Part shown: positions 25,098-35,637 of the stretch, piece after piece
Numbering within the stretch: the first letter of the stretch is position 1
How the letters are laid out: each line of letters opens with the position of its first letter
Origin: Lacipirellulaceae bacterium
GTDB taxonomy: Bacteria; Planctomycetota; Planctomycetia; Pirellulales; Lacipirellulaceae
Assembly: GCA_040218535.1 (NCBI GenBank)
Contig: JAVJRG010000005.1
Coordinates: 62,001-126,000, forward strand
Direction: 5' to 3'
DNA length: 64,000 bases
Translations under genes and position numbers: made by a program
The notes under the pieces: generated by a model
Told to the model about the DNA's origin: nothing
Databases searched by the model: none
What the model saw: the letters and a program-made list of their open reading frames with translations, nothing else

Positions 25098-28000
25098 CTA
25101 CCGCCCCGATGATTCCCGCCGCAACTTCCGCAGCTTGGCGTGCAACTCGGCGTGTGGACCGTGGGTGATGGATTGGCGGCCATCCGAAGAAGGCTCTTCA
25201 GAGGAATCTACCGCTGCCACTTGCTTTGCGGCAGCTTCTTGAGGAGGTGGGCCTTCAGGCTCTTGGTCGATCATCGCGTGCGAGCCGGGCTGGTCATCAG
25301 GATCGCTCTGCCAATCGTCGCCCATTGAAAGGCCGCCGTCGCCTTCGCTGGCTGCGTTTTCAACTTCCGGCCACTGTGCTACGTCAGGGCTGGCTTCGCC
25401 CCCGAAGAATCGTCCAAGTGGACTGCATAAGATTGCTGGCAGCAGGAGCAAATCGCCGACCAAGGCGGTGCCGAGCATTGTGACCAACAAGTAGCCTAAC
25501 TGTTGGGTTGGTGTGAAGGAGCTCGTCGCGAAGACGGCCAGCCCGAGCCCACCGATGATGGTGGTCTGCAACATTGCTGTCGCGCAACGATCGTAAGAGA
25601 GCATGGCCGCCTCTTTACGATTCAGCCCCTGGGCTACGCCGCGTCGGTACCAAGTGAGAAAGTGCACCGTATCGTCCACGGCAACGCCAAGGGCAACACT
25701 GGCGGCCATCATGATGCCGATGTCGACCTTGATGCCCAGCCAACCCAGTGCCCCAAACACCATGACGATCGGGAACACGTTGGGGATCATCGAAATCAGC
25801 CCCGCTAGGGGACTACGCAAGACGACCATCATCACACCGGCGATCAATACGGTCGCCCAGCCGATGCTTTCGCCCAGACTTTTGAGGAGCTCTCTTTGCG
25901 TTTTATAGACGACCGGGACCATGCCGGTGTAGACGGCACGGATGGGTCGCGGTAAGTCTGTGCGGAGTTGAGGCTTCGCTGCAGACGTTTCTGCTGTTAG
26001 GCTGAGCAGCGGAGGAGCTGTGACATCGATCACCGTGAGCCCCTCTTTCGCAAGCTGCTTTGCCGTGGGGTCACTGCCTGCAGAGACGAGAACCATCGCG
26101 TCGTAGCGATTCATCAAGCCTTCAATGGCTGCGTCTCGATACTTGTCGTCGGCTTCCTGGCTGCCTCGGTTGGGCTTGTCGAGCTTCGCCAGATTGAATT
26201 GCACGACTCCGCGACGATCGGCACCGCTGGCGAGCAGTAGCTCTTTGAGGATCGCTTCTTGCGAATCATCGCCGAGTTTGTCCTCCTTGTCATTCGAACG
26301 ATACAGCATGACAAACCGGGCACCACGCAGCTTCTTGTCTTGCTTCGCAAGCTCTCGGACGATGACGTCGCGTTGATCGAGTGCAAGTAGGACCGGGTCG
26401 ACTGCTTCTGCAAGTTCTTTGACGAACAGGCCGTAGTCGACGCCTTCGTTATCTTCAGCGAGGGCTGCAACGCGCGCACTGATTCGCCAAAGTTCGCGGT
26501 CAATCTCGTCACTGGCCTCATTCTCTTTCTCGAAGCGAAGGTAGTCGCCATTGCGGAGCTCGTCTCGCAGTTCGGTGAGGCGACGATTTGTGGTTGAATC
26601 GAGCGATCCATCAAGGACGGCAAAACCGGAATCGCTTTGCTTGGGGGCGAAAGTAGCAAGTGAGAGCGAGTTGCTGACTTCTTCGAGCGACTCGATGCGT
26701 TCTTGAATCAGTCGGACGATCGCGATCCGATCGACCATCGTCAGACGATATTGTTTGCCGTCGGCGTCGGGGGTCTCGCCCGGTTCGGCGGTTCGTTCTT
26801 CAGGGATCGTCAGCACGACTTCCATGGGGACCAGATTCCCCATGTTCTCTTCAAGCCAAGCGTAGTCGTGGATGAGGTCGGCGTCTTCGTCAAGTAACTT
26901 GAGCAACTGGACCGACGTGCCAATCTTGGTCATACCGTAGCCCACGCCTGCCATCACGCAGAGCCAGATAGCAAACGCAGCCAGATTGTGATTGATCACC
27001 ACGCCGAAGATTCGCTGAGCCCAGCCGGGGAGATGTGCGTCGCGTTTGCCGCTTGATTGCCGTTTAACCAAGTCGTCGCTGATCGGGAAACGATGGAGGA
27101 AGACCGGCAGAACCGTAAAGAGAACGCCCACGGTCCCTAAGACCGCGATCGCGCTGAACATGCCGAACTTTTTGATCGGTAGAATGTCGCTGGCGTAGAG
27201 TGAACCGAGGCCGACGGATGTCGTGAAAGCGGCTAAGGCACAGGGGCCCCACCCCATGCGGACCGCGGATTCAGCGGCCCCATGCAGGCCGGTTTCGCGT
27301 CGCGCATCCCGATAATAATTGACCGTGTGGATGGCACTTGATAGTCCAAGCACAAAAACAACTGCAGGCATGGACATCAGAATGGCATCGACGGTGCCTA
27401 ACCTCGCCGGTTGGCCAGTTAACCAGTATTCAGCGATTCCAAAGTAGAACACGATCGCCAGGCTCATGCCCATGCTGATCACGCCCACGGCAAAGACAAT
27501 GCTTGTGAGCTTAACGCTTCGAAAACACCAGTAAGAAAGCACGAAGCCAACAAGACCGGAGAGTCCCGCTAATCGGATAAGCGTCCGTTCTCCTTCGATG
27601 TCGATCTGAATATTGTCAACCGGAGGGCCACCCATACGGATCTCTTCTTCGGGGATCGCGCATTCGTTGACCAAGACCTCAGTGATTCCCTCGATCGCTT
27701 GCCGCATGGTGCGGTTGTCTTGCGTGGCCTTTTCGGTCAGGAAGACCACGGCGCAAGTCGTCCGCGATTCGTTTCCAAGCGTTTCTCCCGATTCGTCAAC
27801 TTTCTTAGGTCCGACGAGAACACCCTCGATACGCTTACAAGCAACGCCGTAGGGGATGCCTCCTTCGGGACCCGACATGCGCTCCAGAACGCTGGGCCCA
27901 GTCATGATGCTTTGATACCAAGCGGCCCGTTGTGCTAGGTCGCTATCCTTGGGGGCAGCGGCAGCCGCTTCTTTGCTGGGGATAAGTTTCTTGACGAAGA

Positions 28001-28268
28001 AGTTCAGTTTCTCGTCATTCCCCAGGGTACAACCGTCCCAACTTACCAGAGCAAATTGTTGGCCAACGAAATGGTCGCGAAACCAACGGAGATCAACGGA
28101 CTCGGGGTAGTTGTTGGGAAGCCAATCTTCTGCCTTGTTCGTGTTGCTCTCAATCGCCAGCCGTGCGCCGCGGGGCATCAGCGCAACAAGAAACGCGACC
28201 GCCATTGCGATCAGAAAGTAGTTGGGTTGCCCCAACGTCTTGCGGGCCAAGAACGAGGGTTGCTTCAT
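25098..28268 (-). CDS. MMPL/RND-superfamily transporter
   Basis: This 1056-residue inner-membrane protein has the duplicated layout of MMPL/HpnN-like exporters: a helix at the N-terminus, a large periplasmic loop (about 40-225), five or six helices (GLSGLVGFVLSYWCF ... VLGTVGVLFTVLPVFL), a helix (NHNLAAFAIWLCVMAGVGYG), a second long loop and five more helices. The second half contains ALGVAVDDTVHFLTWYRRG, the family's charged Asp pair in a membrane helix; the equivalent position in the first half lacks the Asp pair. The C-terminal 100 residues are acidic and low complexity. The gene converges with the beta-solenoid gene with a 42-base gap. The substrate (lipid, hopanoid or other) cannot be assigned; the family is secure. 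Confidence 0.85.
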   Translation of the reverse strand: MKQPSFLARKTLGQPNYFLIAMAVAFLVALMPRGARLAIESNTNKAEDWLPNNYPESVDLRWFRDHFVGQQFALVSWDGCTLGNDEKLNFFVKKLIPSKEAAAAAPKDSDLAQRAAWYQSIMTGPSVLERMSGPEGGIPYGVACKRIEGVLVGPKKVDESGETLGNESRTTCAVVFLTEKATQDNRTMRQAIEGITEVLVNECAIPEEEIRMGGPPVDNIQIDIEGERTLIRLAGLSGLVGFVLSYWCFRSVKLTSIVFAVGVISMGMSLAIVFYFGIAEYWLTGQPARLGTVDAILMSMPAVVFVLGLSSAIHTVNYYRDARRETGLHGAAESAVRMGWGPCALAAFTTSVGLGSLYASDILPIKKFGMFSAIAVLGTVGVLFTVLPVFLHRFPISDDLVKRQSSGKRDAHLPGWAQRIFGVVINHNLAAFAIWLCVMAGVGYGMTKIGTSVQLLKLLDEDADLIHDYAWLEENMGNLVPMEVVLTIPEERTAEPGETPDADGKQYRLTMVDRIAIVRLIQERIESLEEVSNSLSLATFAPKQSDSGFAVLDGSLDSTTNRRLTELRDELRNGDYLRFEKENEASDEIDRELWRISARVAALAEDNEGVDYGLFVKELAEAVDPVLLALDQRDVIVRELAKQDKKLRGARFVMLYRSNDKEDKLGDDSQEAILKELLLASGADRRGVVQFNLAKLDKPNRGSQEADDKYRDAAIEGLMNRYDAMVLVSAGSDPTAKQLAKEGLTVIDVTAPPLLSLTAETSAAKPQLRTDLPRPIRAVYTGMVPVVYKTQRELLKSLGESIGWATVLIAGVMMVVLRSPLAGLISMIPNVFPIVMVFGALGWLGIKVDIGIMMAASVALGVAVDDTVHFLTWYRRGVAQGLNRKEAAMLSYDRCATAMLQTTIIGGLGLAVFATSSFTPTQQLGYLLVTMLGTALVGDLLLLPAILCSPLGRFFGGEASPDVAQWPEVENAASEGDGGLSMGDDWQSDPDDQPGSHAMIDQEPEGPPPQEAAAKQVAAVDSSEEPSSDGRQSITHGPHAELHAKLRKLRRESSGR

Positions 28269-28529
28269 CTGTGGGCAGCAAAGTTGGCGAGGGAGGACCC
28301 GACACCGCCTACCTTAAGTTGGGGCGTATGAGCCGGAGGACCGCTAAATGATAGTAAGGCTAGCGGTTATCGAGAGTTGAGTCTACGCCGACCGAAGAAG
28401 GTAGGCGAGGTGGGAAGTCGCTAGCAGGCGTGCTGGCTGCCGGTGGTAGCGGTTGGTGAAAGTCTGTCTGCGGCAGGGCATGATGCCCCGGATTGATTTC
28501 AAGAGGAGCAGCTACGAGACACCGCTAGA

Positions 28530-28616
28530 GTGGCTGGGGACGAGTGAAGCCCTAGCTCAATTTTCTTGGTCCAGGCCTTTTTGAACTGGGGGCAAGCTCC
28601 ACTTGTCCCCAGCCAC
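28530..28616. repeat. 17-bp inverted repeat (16 of 17 matching)
   Basis: GTGGCTGGGGACGAGTG at 28530-28546 is nearly the reverse complement of 28600-28616, with 53 bases between. It lies in the 375-base gap 28269-28643, which otherwise holds no recognisable gene. It could serve as the transcription end of the BBP7-type gene (stop at 28644) or be a dispersed palindromic element. Confidence 0.7.
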
Positions 28617-28643
28617 CCAGCCAATTGCTCTGGCGTCTATACC

Positions 28644-29999
28644 CTACCAATAACCTTCGATACCCAACGAGGTACCTAGGTAGACGGCGTCGCCTGACTC
28701 GACTATCGGCAGATTGGCATCTTGAATGAAATTCACCTGGAAAGGCGCGAGAGCTATTGTGTTGACATACAGCAATTCAAGACCAGCTCGGATCGATAAG
28801 TTTGGCTTGAGGTGCCAACGGCCGGTGACACGTGCTTCGCCAACGAAGGAGAGGGTGTCTTCTTCGCCATTTGCTTGATTCCCATTGGTCGTCCCAATAT
28901 TGAAGTCTGTATTCGTATCCATGGCGTTCCAGTAGCCGCCGGCTTTACCCATGATCTCGATGCTCCAGCGATCACGCTCGGTGGCGACACTGCCGCCAAG
29001 TTGAGTGCCAAGCAGGTTGTTATCCGTCGTTACAAAGTAGCGACCGTCAAGAGTTGGACCACCAGCATTGGGGATTCCACTCGCTTGCCAATCAAGTGCC
29101 TCACGCAGGTTGATGTAACGTAGCCCTGCAAGATAACTGTAGGTAAGAGTACTGTTCGCTTTGCGAACCCACTGTCCGGAGGGCTGTAGTTCCATGCGGT
29201 CCCGTGCCATGCGCTGCTTGACGTGATAATTCCACTCGAATGAATCAAGGTGACTCTCGTAAACGAACCGCGAGAAGCTAGCCCCGTCAAACGAGCTGTT
29301 GACGCGATCAATAAAGTCGCTGACTTGGAGACCAACAGCCGTGCTTACTCCATTAGCAGTGGCCGCTCTGAGTTGTGCTTCTTGATTCCAGTGGCCGTCT
29401 CCCCACCAAGAGAATTCGGTGGTGTGATCGCGGTTTTCTCCGTCGCGAAAAAGAAAGCGGCCGAGTGTTAGTCGAAAAGTCGCATCGGCACCTGGCTTAT
29501 CACCGTCAATGTTTAAGTAGTTACCAACTTGGAATTGGAAAAGTCCGCCGCCACTGATACCAGTGCCTTGTTCGCTCATCAGGAGTACACCTTTGCGTTC
29601 CCAAGTACGATTGAGAATCACCGTGTCGGCTTGGGCATACCAGAAACCTCGCTCCAGCCAAGTGCCTGAACTTTCTAATAGTGCTGGATCGCACTGGAAC
29701 TCGCGGACATTTTCACCTGGGATGAAAGGATCAATGGCATCATCTTCACCGCCGCTGCGTGCTGCAAAAGGCGACGAGTCCATTGCCGGATCAGGAATCT
29801 CCGGCGGCATCAAATCGGGGGTCAGGGGGCTCGAAGCCCCGAGATCTCCCTCGGGTAGTTCCATGCCGGGAGGCACAGCCTCGGCAGGGAGTCCCTCGCC
29901 CACGGGTTTTGCCCCGCTCCCGGCGGGAACTTGTGCGACAGCTTGTCCTACGGACACGCCTAGAAGAGTGATGATCGCTAAAGCAATGTTGTATTTCAC
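28644..29999 (-). CDS. BBP7-family outer-membrane beta-barrel protein
   Basis: This 451-residue predicted outer-membrane protein has a signal peptide ([23 protein letters not shown]), a Pro/Glu-rich segment (about 25-100), then a barrel-like domain with alternating strands ([79 protein letters not shown]) and an aromatic C-terminus (GIEGYW). This matches the planctomycete BBP7 family, named for its barrel; the biochemical role is not known. The start is set at GTG 29999 rather than the much earlier in-frame ATG 30200, because GAGGGG sits just upstream of the GTG and the signal peptide then begins at residue 1. The extra upstream frame also overlaps a palindromic repeat. Confidence 0.75.
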   Translation of the reverse strand: MKYNIALAIITLLGVSVGQAVAQVPAGSGAKPVGEGLPAEAVPPGMELPEGDLGASSPLTPDLMPPEIPDPAMDSSPFAARSGGEDDAIDPFIPGENVREFQCDPALLESSGTWLERGFWYAQADTVILNRTWERKGVLLMSEQGTGISGGGLFQFQVGNYLNIDGDKPGADATFRLTLGRFLFRDGENRDHTTEFSWWGDGHWNQEAQLRAATANGVSTAVGLQVSDFIDRVNSSFDGASFSRFVYESHLDSFEWNYHVKQRMARDRMELQPSGQWVRKANSTLTYSYLAGLRYINLREALDWQASGIPNAGGPTLDGRYFVTTDNNLLGTQLGGSVATERDRWSIEIMGKAGGYWNAMDTNTDFNIGTTNGNQANGEEDTLSFVGEARVTGRWHLKPNLSIRAGLELLYVNTIALAPFQVNFIQDANLPIVESGDAVYLGTSLGIEGYW

Positions 30000-30184
30000 C
30001 GAACTATTCCCCTCGAACAGGTCCCCCCGCGGCGCAAAATACGCCGGTGGCTTCAAGGGTTTCATCGACCTTCGCATGCCGTCGGTATAGGAATAACCGT
30101 CAGATTCCGCAAAAATGCGATAATCGCGCCAATCGTCAAAGTCTGACATGCGGCCATCTGCTATCAAGGAAGGCTCTTTTATGC

Positions 30185-30298
30185 GAACCACGAATCTCAC
30201 GAATCCACACGATTAGGATTGGTTATCGAGGTCGGTCTACGCTCCTTCCCAAGATGCATGGAGAGGCTAATTCGTGCGATTCGTCTTATTTGTGGTTC
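30185..30298. repeat. Palindromic element with ~32-bp arms of CACGAAT-type sequence
   Basis: Arms 30185-30216 and 30267-30298 are inverted copies that match closely apart from a few substitutions and a one-base shift. Both consist of AACCACGAAT/CACGAAT units. It lies in the divergent gap (30000-30418) between the BBP7-type gene and transaldolase. No other gene is present there. Confidence 0.75.
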
Positions 30299-30418
30299 AA
30301 AAGGAGATGCGGGGGACGGCTGACTGCAACCCGTTGGAAAAACCTTTATACTGCTTTGTTGTCAGGCGGATTTGCGAATCCACCCCTGTACCTACTTAAA
30401 CGAAGGATGCGTTTCCCG

Positions 30419-31462
30419 ATGGCAGATTCCTTGAAATCGATCATTGATGCTGGCACCAAGTTGTGGCTCGACTCGGTGGACCCTGACCTGGTGAAGACCA
30501 ATCGTGAGTTCGGTGCAACTGGGGCGACCTCGAATCCCATCATCATCAGCAACCTGATCAAGACGGGCCGCTATGACGATCAGCTAGCGGAACTGCTAGC
30601 AGGTGATAGCACCGACGAGCAGGCAGCTTGGGCACTGACTGACCAAGTGGTGAAAGCAGCTCAAGAAGTCTTTCACCCTGTCTGGCAGGAGACCAAGTGC
30701 AATGACGGCTGGGTGAGCTTCGAACTCGATCCACTGCTCGAAGATCCCGAGAAGAACATTCCTCACGAGGAGCGTGTCGCCAAATACATTGAACTGGGCA
30801 CTTCCTGGTCCGAGGGACAGGACAACCGCATGATCAAGGTCCCCGCCACCGAAGCGGGCCTCGGGGCGTTGGAGGAACTGGCCGCACGGGGTGTCACGCT
30901 AAACGTGACGCTCATTTTCACGCAGGATCAGTACGAGCAAGCCCGCGATGCCATCTGGCGGGGAGCACAGCGGCGCGATTCGTTGGAAACCTTTAAGAGT
31001 GTCTACAGCATCTTTATCTCGCGAGTCGACGTCTACACCCAGCAGCATGTGCCAGAACTGTCTGAAGCTGCTCAAGGGCAAGTCGGTTTGGTGAACGTCA
31101 AACAAATGTGGCAGGCGAACGAGGATTTCTGGTCCGACCACGAGACGCCGCTCGAGCAGGAGATCGTCTTCGCTAGCACGGGTGCTAAGCTGGAGGGCGA
31201 TTCGGAGTGGAAGTATGTTGAAGCGCTCGTCGGCAGCGGGATCCAAACCAACCCACCCGCCACAAACCAAGCCGTCGCCGACAGCGGACTCGAATTCTCA
31301 AAGACGGTCCATCAAATGCCAGGGCAAGCCGTCATCGACGAGATCGCCGCCAAAGTGAAACTCGATCATCTGCACGAGACGCTAATGCGAGAAGGCGTGC
31401 AGAAGTTTGTCGATCCGCAACAGGCACTGCTGAAGTTGGTTGCTGAGAAACGGGAAGGTTGA
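30419..31462 (+). CDS. tal: Transaldolase
   Basis: This 347-residue cytoplasmic enzyme of the non-oxidative pentose phosphate pathway transfers a dihydroxyacetone unit. The family features are [12 protein letters not shown] near residue 31, the Schiff-base lysine in [12 protein letters not shown] (Lys140), [18 protein letters not shown] and [14 protein letters not shown] 30419 is selected because it gives the usual N-terminus ([20 protein letters not shown]) and has AAGGA 11 bases upstream; ATG 30407 is a possible alternative, and the frame is open to 30047 across an unrelated palindromic repeat. No pentose phosphate neighbours are adjacent. Confidence 0.92.
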   Translation: MADSLKSIIDAGTKLWLDSVDPDLVKTNREFGATGATSNPIIISNLIKTGRYDDQLAELLAGDSTDEQAAWALTDQVVKAAQEVFHPVWQETKCNDGWVSFELDPLLEDPEKNIPHEERVAKYIELGTSWSEGQDNRMIKVPATEAGLGALEELAARGVTLNVTLIFTQDQYEQARDAIWRGAQRRDSLETFKSVYSIFISRVDVYTQQHVPELSEAAQGQVGLVNVKQMWQANEDFWSDHETPLEQEIVFASTGAKLEGDSEWKYVEALVGSGIQTNPPATNQAVADSGLEFSKTVHQMPGQAVIDEIAAKVKLDHLHETLMREGVQKFVDPQQALLKLVAEKREG

Positions 31463-31464
31463 CG

Positions 31465-31591
31465 ATCGTGTCATTCCGACCGAGCCCCAGCGACCGAGGA
31501 ATCTGGTTTGGACTCTTGTTGATAATGGATTACCAACTCAGGATGAAACTGGATTCCTCCGGTGCTGAGACACCTGTCGGAATGACACGAT
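31465..31591. repeat. Inverted-repeat element with perfect 16-bp ends
   Basis: Bases 31465-31480 and 31576-31591 are perfect reverse complements (core TGTCATTCCGAC). Further in, 31492-31508 and about 31548-31565 are also partly complementary (ACCGAGGAATC / GATTCCTCCGGT). A further copy of the end motif (TTCGGAATGACA) is at about 31604-31615. The element sits 2 bases after the transaldolase stop and may double as its terminator. Confidence 0.8.
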
Positions 31592-31652
31592 AGCGAGCCT
31601 CCCTTCGGAATGACAAGTACGCGGGCTTTCGCTAGGCTGCTAATAACAACTT

Positions 31653-33014
31653 ATGTCCCACCGTAACTTCCTCATCCTGATTGCCGCGACGCTCGTTTGC
31701 TACGCCTGCTATGTGCGGGCGGAACAGAATCCTTATGCACGCTACGTGGCGGCGGGCTTTTCTGTGATCGACCGCTGGGCCCTCGAACAACCACCCGATG
31801 AGGAACTGTTCGATGGTGCCATGCGGGGAATGATCAAAGTGTTGGAGAAGCACGGGGACGAACATTCGCAGTTTGTCGAAGCCAAGCGGAGCAGCACGTT
31901 CCAGGAGGACATCACCCAAGAGTTTGGCGGTGTGGGTATCCGGCTGCGGTTACTCGGAGAGCCAACCGTCCCAACCGTAGTTGGTCCGCCCGAACCGGGC
32001 ACGCCCGCGTTTTCGTCGGACATCCGTTCCGGCGACCGGATCGTGGCGATTGATGGTCAGACGACCGTAGACCTCACTCTCGATGAGATTGTCCGTCGTG
32101 TGCGCGGGCCGCTGGGTGAAGAAGTCGTGCTGACCGTGATCCATGAAGGAGAAACCAAACGCGAGAAGATTCCTCTGGTACGAGCAAGGATCGTCGTTCC
32201 CTCAATTCTCGGCGATCGGCACGACGGCAACAATCAGTGGACGTATACGCTCGAAGAGCATCCCCACCTCGGCTACGTGCGGATCATCAAGTTCGGCGAG
32301 AAAACCGTCGACGAGCTGCGCGAAGTCCTTGCTTCTTTGCGTGAGCAGAAAGTGAAGGGTCTGATTCTCGATCTGCGTGACGACTACGGCGGAGCCTTAG
32401 ACGCGGCCGTATCGATTTGCGACATGTTACTGCCCATCGGAGCGACAATCCTCACCACACGCGATCGCCATGAGCAGACCCGCGAGCGATATGTCTCCGA
32501 GTACGACGGCGAGTATCGCGATCTTCCCCTAGCCGTGTTGATCAACCATAACAGTGCGAGTGCCAGCGAAATCGTCGCTGCTTGTTTGCAAGACTACGAT
32601 CGCGCGATCATCGTCGGCGAGCGCTCCTACGGCAAGGGAACCGTGCAGCGTGTCTTACGGCTCGAGTCAGGACGCAGTCTCTTAAAACTCACCTCGGCCA
32701 GCTTCTGGCGACCCAGTGAGAAGAACATCCACCGCATGGCCGACGATGATGAGGCGGACCAGTGGGGCGTTTCGCCGAACAGCGGCTATGAAGTCGCGCT
32801 CGATGAGGAAGAGTACCTCGCCTGGCGACTGTATCGCAGCCGACGAGATGTGCTAGGTGACGGAGAGTCCGATCAACAGGGCAACGCCGCCTTGCTCAAA
32901 CAGCTCAATTCGCAAGATGGGAAGGTGCCTGAGGACTTCCAAGATCGAGCGTTGCAGAAAGCGATCGAGGCTTTGAGAAGTGAGATCGGAGATTCTGCTT
33001 CGGCTGGTGAGTGA
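31653..33014 (+). CDS. S41-family C-terminal processing peptidase
   Basis: This exported serine protease has 453 residues: a signal peptide or N-terminal anchor (SHRNFLILIAATLVCYACYVRA), an N-terminal helical region, a PDZ domain (about 90-165, FGGVGIRLRL ... GDRIVAIDGQ), and the S41 catalytic domain. This last contains GLILDLRDDYGGALDAAVSICD, the Ser-bearing NSASASEIVA (Ser303/Ser305 region) and the general base Lys328 in YGKGTVQ. These are the serine-lysine pair of CtpA/Prc enzymes, which trim or degrade periplasmic proteins. The C-terminal extension (after about 390) is acidic and not recognised. No obvious substrate or adaptor gene is adjacent. Confidence 0.9.
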   Translation: MSHRNFLILIAATLVCYACYVRAEQNPYARYVAAGFSVIDRWALEQPPDEELFDGAMRGMIKVLEKHGDEHSQFVEAKRSSTFQEDITQEFGGVGIRLRLLGEPTVPTVVGPPEPGTPAFSSDIRSGDRIVAIDGQTTVDLTLDEIVRRVRGPLGEEVVLTVIHEGETKREKIPLVRARIVVPSILGDRHDGNNQWTYTLEEHPHLGYVRIIKFGEKTVDELREVLASLREQKVKGLILDLRDDYGGALDAAVSICDMLLPIGATILTTRDRHEQTRERYVSEYDGEYRDLPLAVLINHNSASASEIVAACLQDYDRAIIVGERSYGKGTVQRVLRLESGRSLLKLTSASFWRPSEKNIHRMADDDEADQWGVSPNSGYEVALDEEEYLAWRLYRSRRDVLGDGESDQQGNAALLKQLNSQDGKVPEDFQDRALQKAIEALRSEIGDSASAGE

Positions 33015-33356
33015 CGTTAATCGTTGCGCAGCGGAGGGGATCGGATCATACGCTGAGCGGGGATAGGCTCCCGAAGTATCAAGGCCTCCCCGACTTGCTA
33101 GATTTGGGGCCGGCTTTCAACTCGGCGCTTCCGCATCGTCTGGGGAAGCGTCCGCCTCATTTGATCTCTGGCGATATTGTGTCGACTCGATTCATTGCCG
33201 TCGTATCTAAGGAGGAGGCTGCTACCTGTGCGAATTGGTTGCTCTTGATCGGTACCGAAGTTGATGTAACCTCAGCGCGTTGCTCCGCGGTCAAATCGCT
33301 CCATTTGGCTTTCACTGGTCGAAGCAGAATCAACTTGCAACTGCGACGAAGACCAC

Positions 33357-33509
33357 ATGAACCTAGCCATTCGTGCTATTCTCCCCTGTTTCTTGTTCTA
33401 TTATTTGGCCAAGCAAGTGGTCCGCGGTAGACTGTTGGGATTGCAGCAGTTTCGAGAACAGTGCAAGGCGACTTTGATTGCCGAAGAGTATTATTTGTCA
33501 CCACAGTAG
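33357..33509 (+). CDS. Possible small membrane peptide, 50 residues
   Basis: An ATG-started frame encodes MNLAIRAILPCFLFYYLAKQ, then a basic stretch (VVRGRLLGLQQFREQ) and ends EEYYLSPQ. The N-terminal 18 residues form one plausible membrane helix with positive charges after it. No good Shine-Dalgarno sequence is visible and nothing homologous is recognised, so it could be chance. The surrounding gap 33015-33602 otherwise contains only an overlapping frame at 33011-33430 with unconvincing composition. Confidence 0.25.
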   Translation: MNLAIRAILPCFLFYYLAKQVVRGRLLGLQQFREQCKATLIAEEYYLSPQ

Positions 33510-33602
33510 GTTTGTCTTGGCGTCCAGGTCATTAGTTTGACGCCCTCATTCCTGAATACGGTCTACTATCCGCTAGGCACACTCGCAGTTTGTGGAAATC
33601 AC

Positions 33603-35069
33603 ATGAAACAATCACAGTTTACGATAATACTAATCCTAGTTTTATTGGAATATTTCGTAGCTACTGATCTCAGGGCACAGGACGGTATGGAACCTCTAGG
33701 CGGCCAGCCGCCCGCGGGCAGCAAGCCCTCCGTCGTGGACTTGGAGTACCAAGTCAAATACCAGCGGGCGTTTGAAGCGGTGCTATGGGGCATGCCTGCG
33801 GTTGCGATTTATCGCTTCCGCGCGGCTGCAATGGAAGACCTGGAGATGAAGGATAATGACATCATCACTTACTCTGAGACGGCCAAACCGAATCTTGAAG
33901 CAATAACCGCTAACAGCAGCACACCCTACATTGCAGCGTACTCGGACCTGCAGCGGGGGCCTGTCGTACTCGAAGTCCCCGAAGCGGGTGCCGAGGGAAG
34001 CCTTTATGGGCAAGTTGTTGATGCCTGGCAATTCACGATTGCCGACGTCGGGCCCGGGGGGCTTGATCAGGGCAAGGCTAGCAAATACCTATTCACTCCT
34101 CCAGGATTTAGCGAGCCTGTCCCCGAAGGGTACATCCATGTTCCCTCACCGAACTATCGCATTGCTTTAGCGTTTCGGTCGATTGTCGCCCCGGGCAAGA
34201 CGCAACGAGATGCCTTCGACTACGCCCAGAAACTGCGGCTCTACTATCTGTCCGAAGCAGAGAATCCGCCTGAGCAGAAATTCGTCGATCCCGTGGACGA
34301 GCGATACGCGACGATCCCCTTCTTTGATGAGCGACACTTTGACGACATCCATAGCATCGTTTCTGTCGAGCCCATTCGACCTATCGATAAGCACATGACG
34401 GGCTTGCTGGCGTCGTTAGGTATCGAGAAGGGTAAGCCCTTCAAACCGGACGCAACTACCAAGAGGGCAATGCGACAGGCGGCCATTGACGCTTGGTACT
34501 ATTTGCAGGCCAAATTCGACAGCTTGCCAGAGGAGGAACGTTTTTGGCCCGACCGCCACTACTACCCGCTGATGCTGGCCGACGATAATCGGACCTTCAC
34601 TTACGAGTACGATGACAAGATCGACGTTGATGCCCGCGCAATGCAGTACCTCTGGTGCACGTACGTACCCAAGGTTCTCTCCGATAATCCCTCTACGCAA
34701 TACGCTGTCGCACTCGCGGATTCCACCGGAGAGCTTCTCAAGGCCGGTAGGACGTATCGGGTCACCGTACCCGCCAAGATGCCGGTCAAGCAGTTTTGGG
34801 CTCTGACCGTTTATGACCATGCAACGTATGGGTTTATCTATACGGATTCCAAACGCACAACGCTCTCAAGCTACGACCTCGACAACCTAATAAAGAACGC
34901 TGACGGGTCCGTGACGCTCTATGTCGGTGCTGAAGCGCCTGACGGATTAAAATCGAATTGGATCCCGACAGCCGGAAAACGCCCTATGCCAACGTTCCGC
35001 TTCTACGGTCCGACCGATGACCTAAACAACCGGACTTTCAAAATGCCCGACTTCGAACTGGTAAAGTGA
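33603..35069 (+). CDS. DUF1254/DUF1214-domain secreted protein
   Basis: This 488-residue exported protein has a signal peptide (MKQSQFTIILILVLLEYFVATDLRAQ). The DUF1254 half (about 45-210) has GMPAVAIYRFRAA, NSSTPYIAAYSDLQRGPVVLEVP and QVVDAWQFTIADVGPG. The DUF1214 half (about 330-488) has YRVTVPAKMPVKQFWALTVYDHATYGFIYTD and the end block KRPMPTFRFYGPTDDLNNRTFKMPDFE. This pairing is a widespread protein of unknown biochemical role. ATG 33603 is chosen because the signal peptide begins there; the frame is open back to 33537. It has no operon partner. Confidence 0.88.
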   Translation: MKQSQFTIILILVLLEYFVATDLRAQDGMEPLGGQPPAGSKPSVVDLEYQVKYQRAFEAVLWGMPAVAIYRFRAAAMEDLEMKDNDIITYSETAKPNLEAITANSSTPYIAAYSDLQRGPVVLEVPEAGAEGSLYGQVVDAWQFTIADVGPGGLDQGKASKYLFTPPGFSEPVPEGYIHVPSPNYRIALAFRSIVAPGKTQRDAFDYAQKLRLYYLSEAENPPEQKFVDPVDERYATIPFFDERHFDDIHSIVSVEPIRPIDKHMTGLLASLGIEKGKPFKPDATTKRAMRQAAIDAWYYLQAKFDSLPEEERFWPDRHYYPLMLADDNRTFTYEYDDKIDVDARAMQYLWCTYVPKVLSDNPSTQYAVALADSTGELLKAGRTYRVTVPAKMPVKQFWALTVYDHATYGFIYTDSKRTTLSSYDLDNLIKNADGSVTLYVGAEAPDGLKSNWIPTAGKRPMPTFRFYGPTDDLNNRTFKMPDFELVK

Positions 35070-35361
35070 CGCCATCAGTCAGAGTGCCGCAAGAGCTTAA
35101 CCTTCGGCAATTCTGTTCAGCTCCCGCAGTCAATTAAAGTGAATGGCCATGTCACGTCGGTTGGACCAGCGTCGGCGACTTGGCACGTCGTGAAGCTCGC
35201 TTCGGTCTCTCCTCGTCAGGAACAACTCCTGCAATTCGCCGTCCACCGTCGCATCGTCTGATGCAGCCCTCAGCGTCGCGGCGAGCGTCAGAATTCGCGG
35301 CGGTCGACATCACGGCCGCGAACGTCGTCCCACCGATTTCTGGAGCGGAAGACCGCGAGAG

Positions 35362-35637
35362 TCAGTCCGCGGCCTGCTTGACCTTCTCCGACTTCGCCTC
35401 GAACTGGTAAGTCCATTCGTCGAAGTAAAGATTGCGGCCATCGATCTCGATTTCGCCACGCTGGAAGTCGTTCGGCTCGCTACGGAAACTCGTCTTGGGC
35501 GGCGCGAGCTCTCGGGCGTAATCGAGATTGACAATCAACCGATACGGGTCGGCGTGCCCGCAGAGGAAATCACGGACCCGAGGATCGGCGTGGTCGCGGG
35601 CGCCGTGCGACGCGTCGGCGGGGAGCCAGCCCCACGG
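35362..35637 (-). pseudogene. C-terminal remnant of a transglutaminase-like protein
   Basis: On the minus strand, bases from about 35637 down to the stop at 35362 encode GWLPADASHGARDHADPRVR, followed by a DFLCGHADPYRLIVNLDYAR-type run and a C-terminus with DEWTYQFEAK. This pattern (GWVPVDxSE...F.G..DxxRV...GRD) is the end of transglutaminase-like cysteine-protease-fold proteins. The catalytic Cys/His part is missing: the frame meets the 5'-truncated RND adaptor sequence at about 35638. An ATG-started frame through the junction exists (from 35727) but is artificial. The 292 bases 35070-35361 next to it hold nothing recognised. Family assignment is from memory of the motif pattern. Confidence 0.5.

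Noticed and set aside
30047-30418. N-terminal extension of transaldolase by 124 residues
   Set aside because: The extension is read through a palindromic CACGAAT repeat and has no homology; the family N-terminus starts at ATG 30419.
33011-33430. 139-codon plus-strand frame overlapping the S41 protease stop by 4 bases
   Set aside because: The GTGA overlap looks operon-like, but the translation has no recognisable domain, an erratic composition and no conserved pattern, so it is more likely chance.
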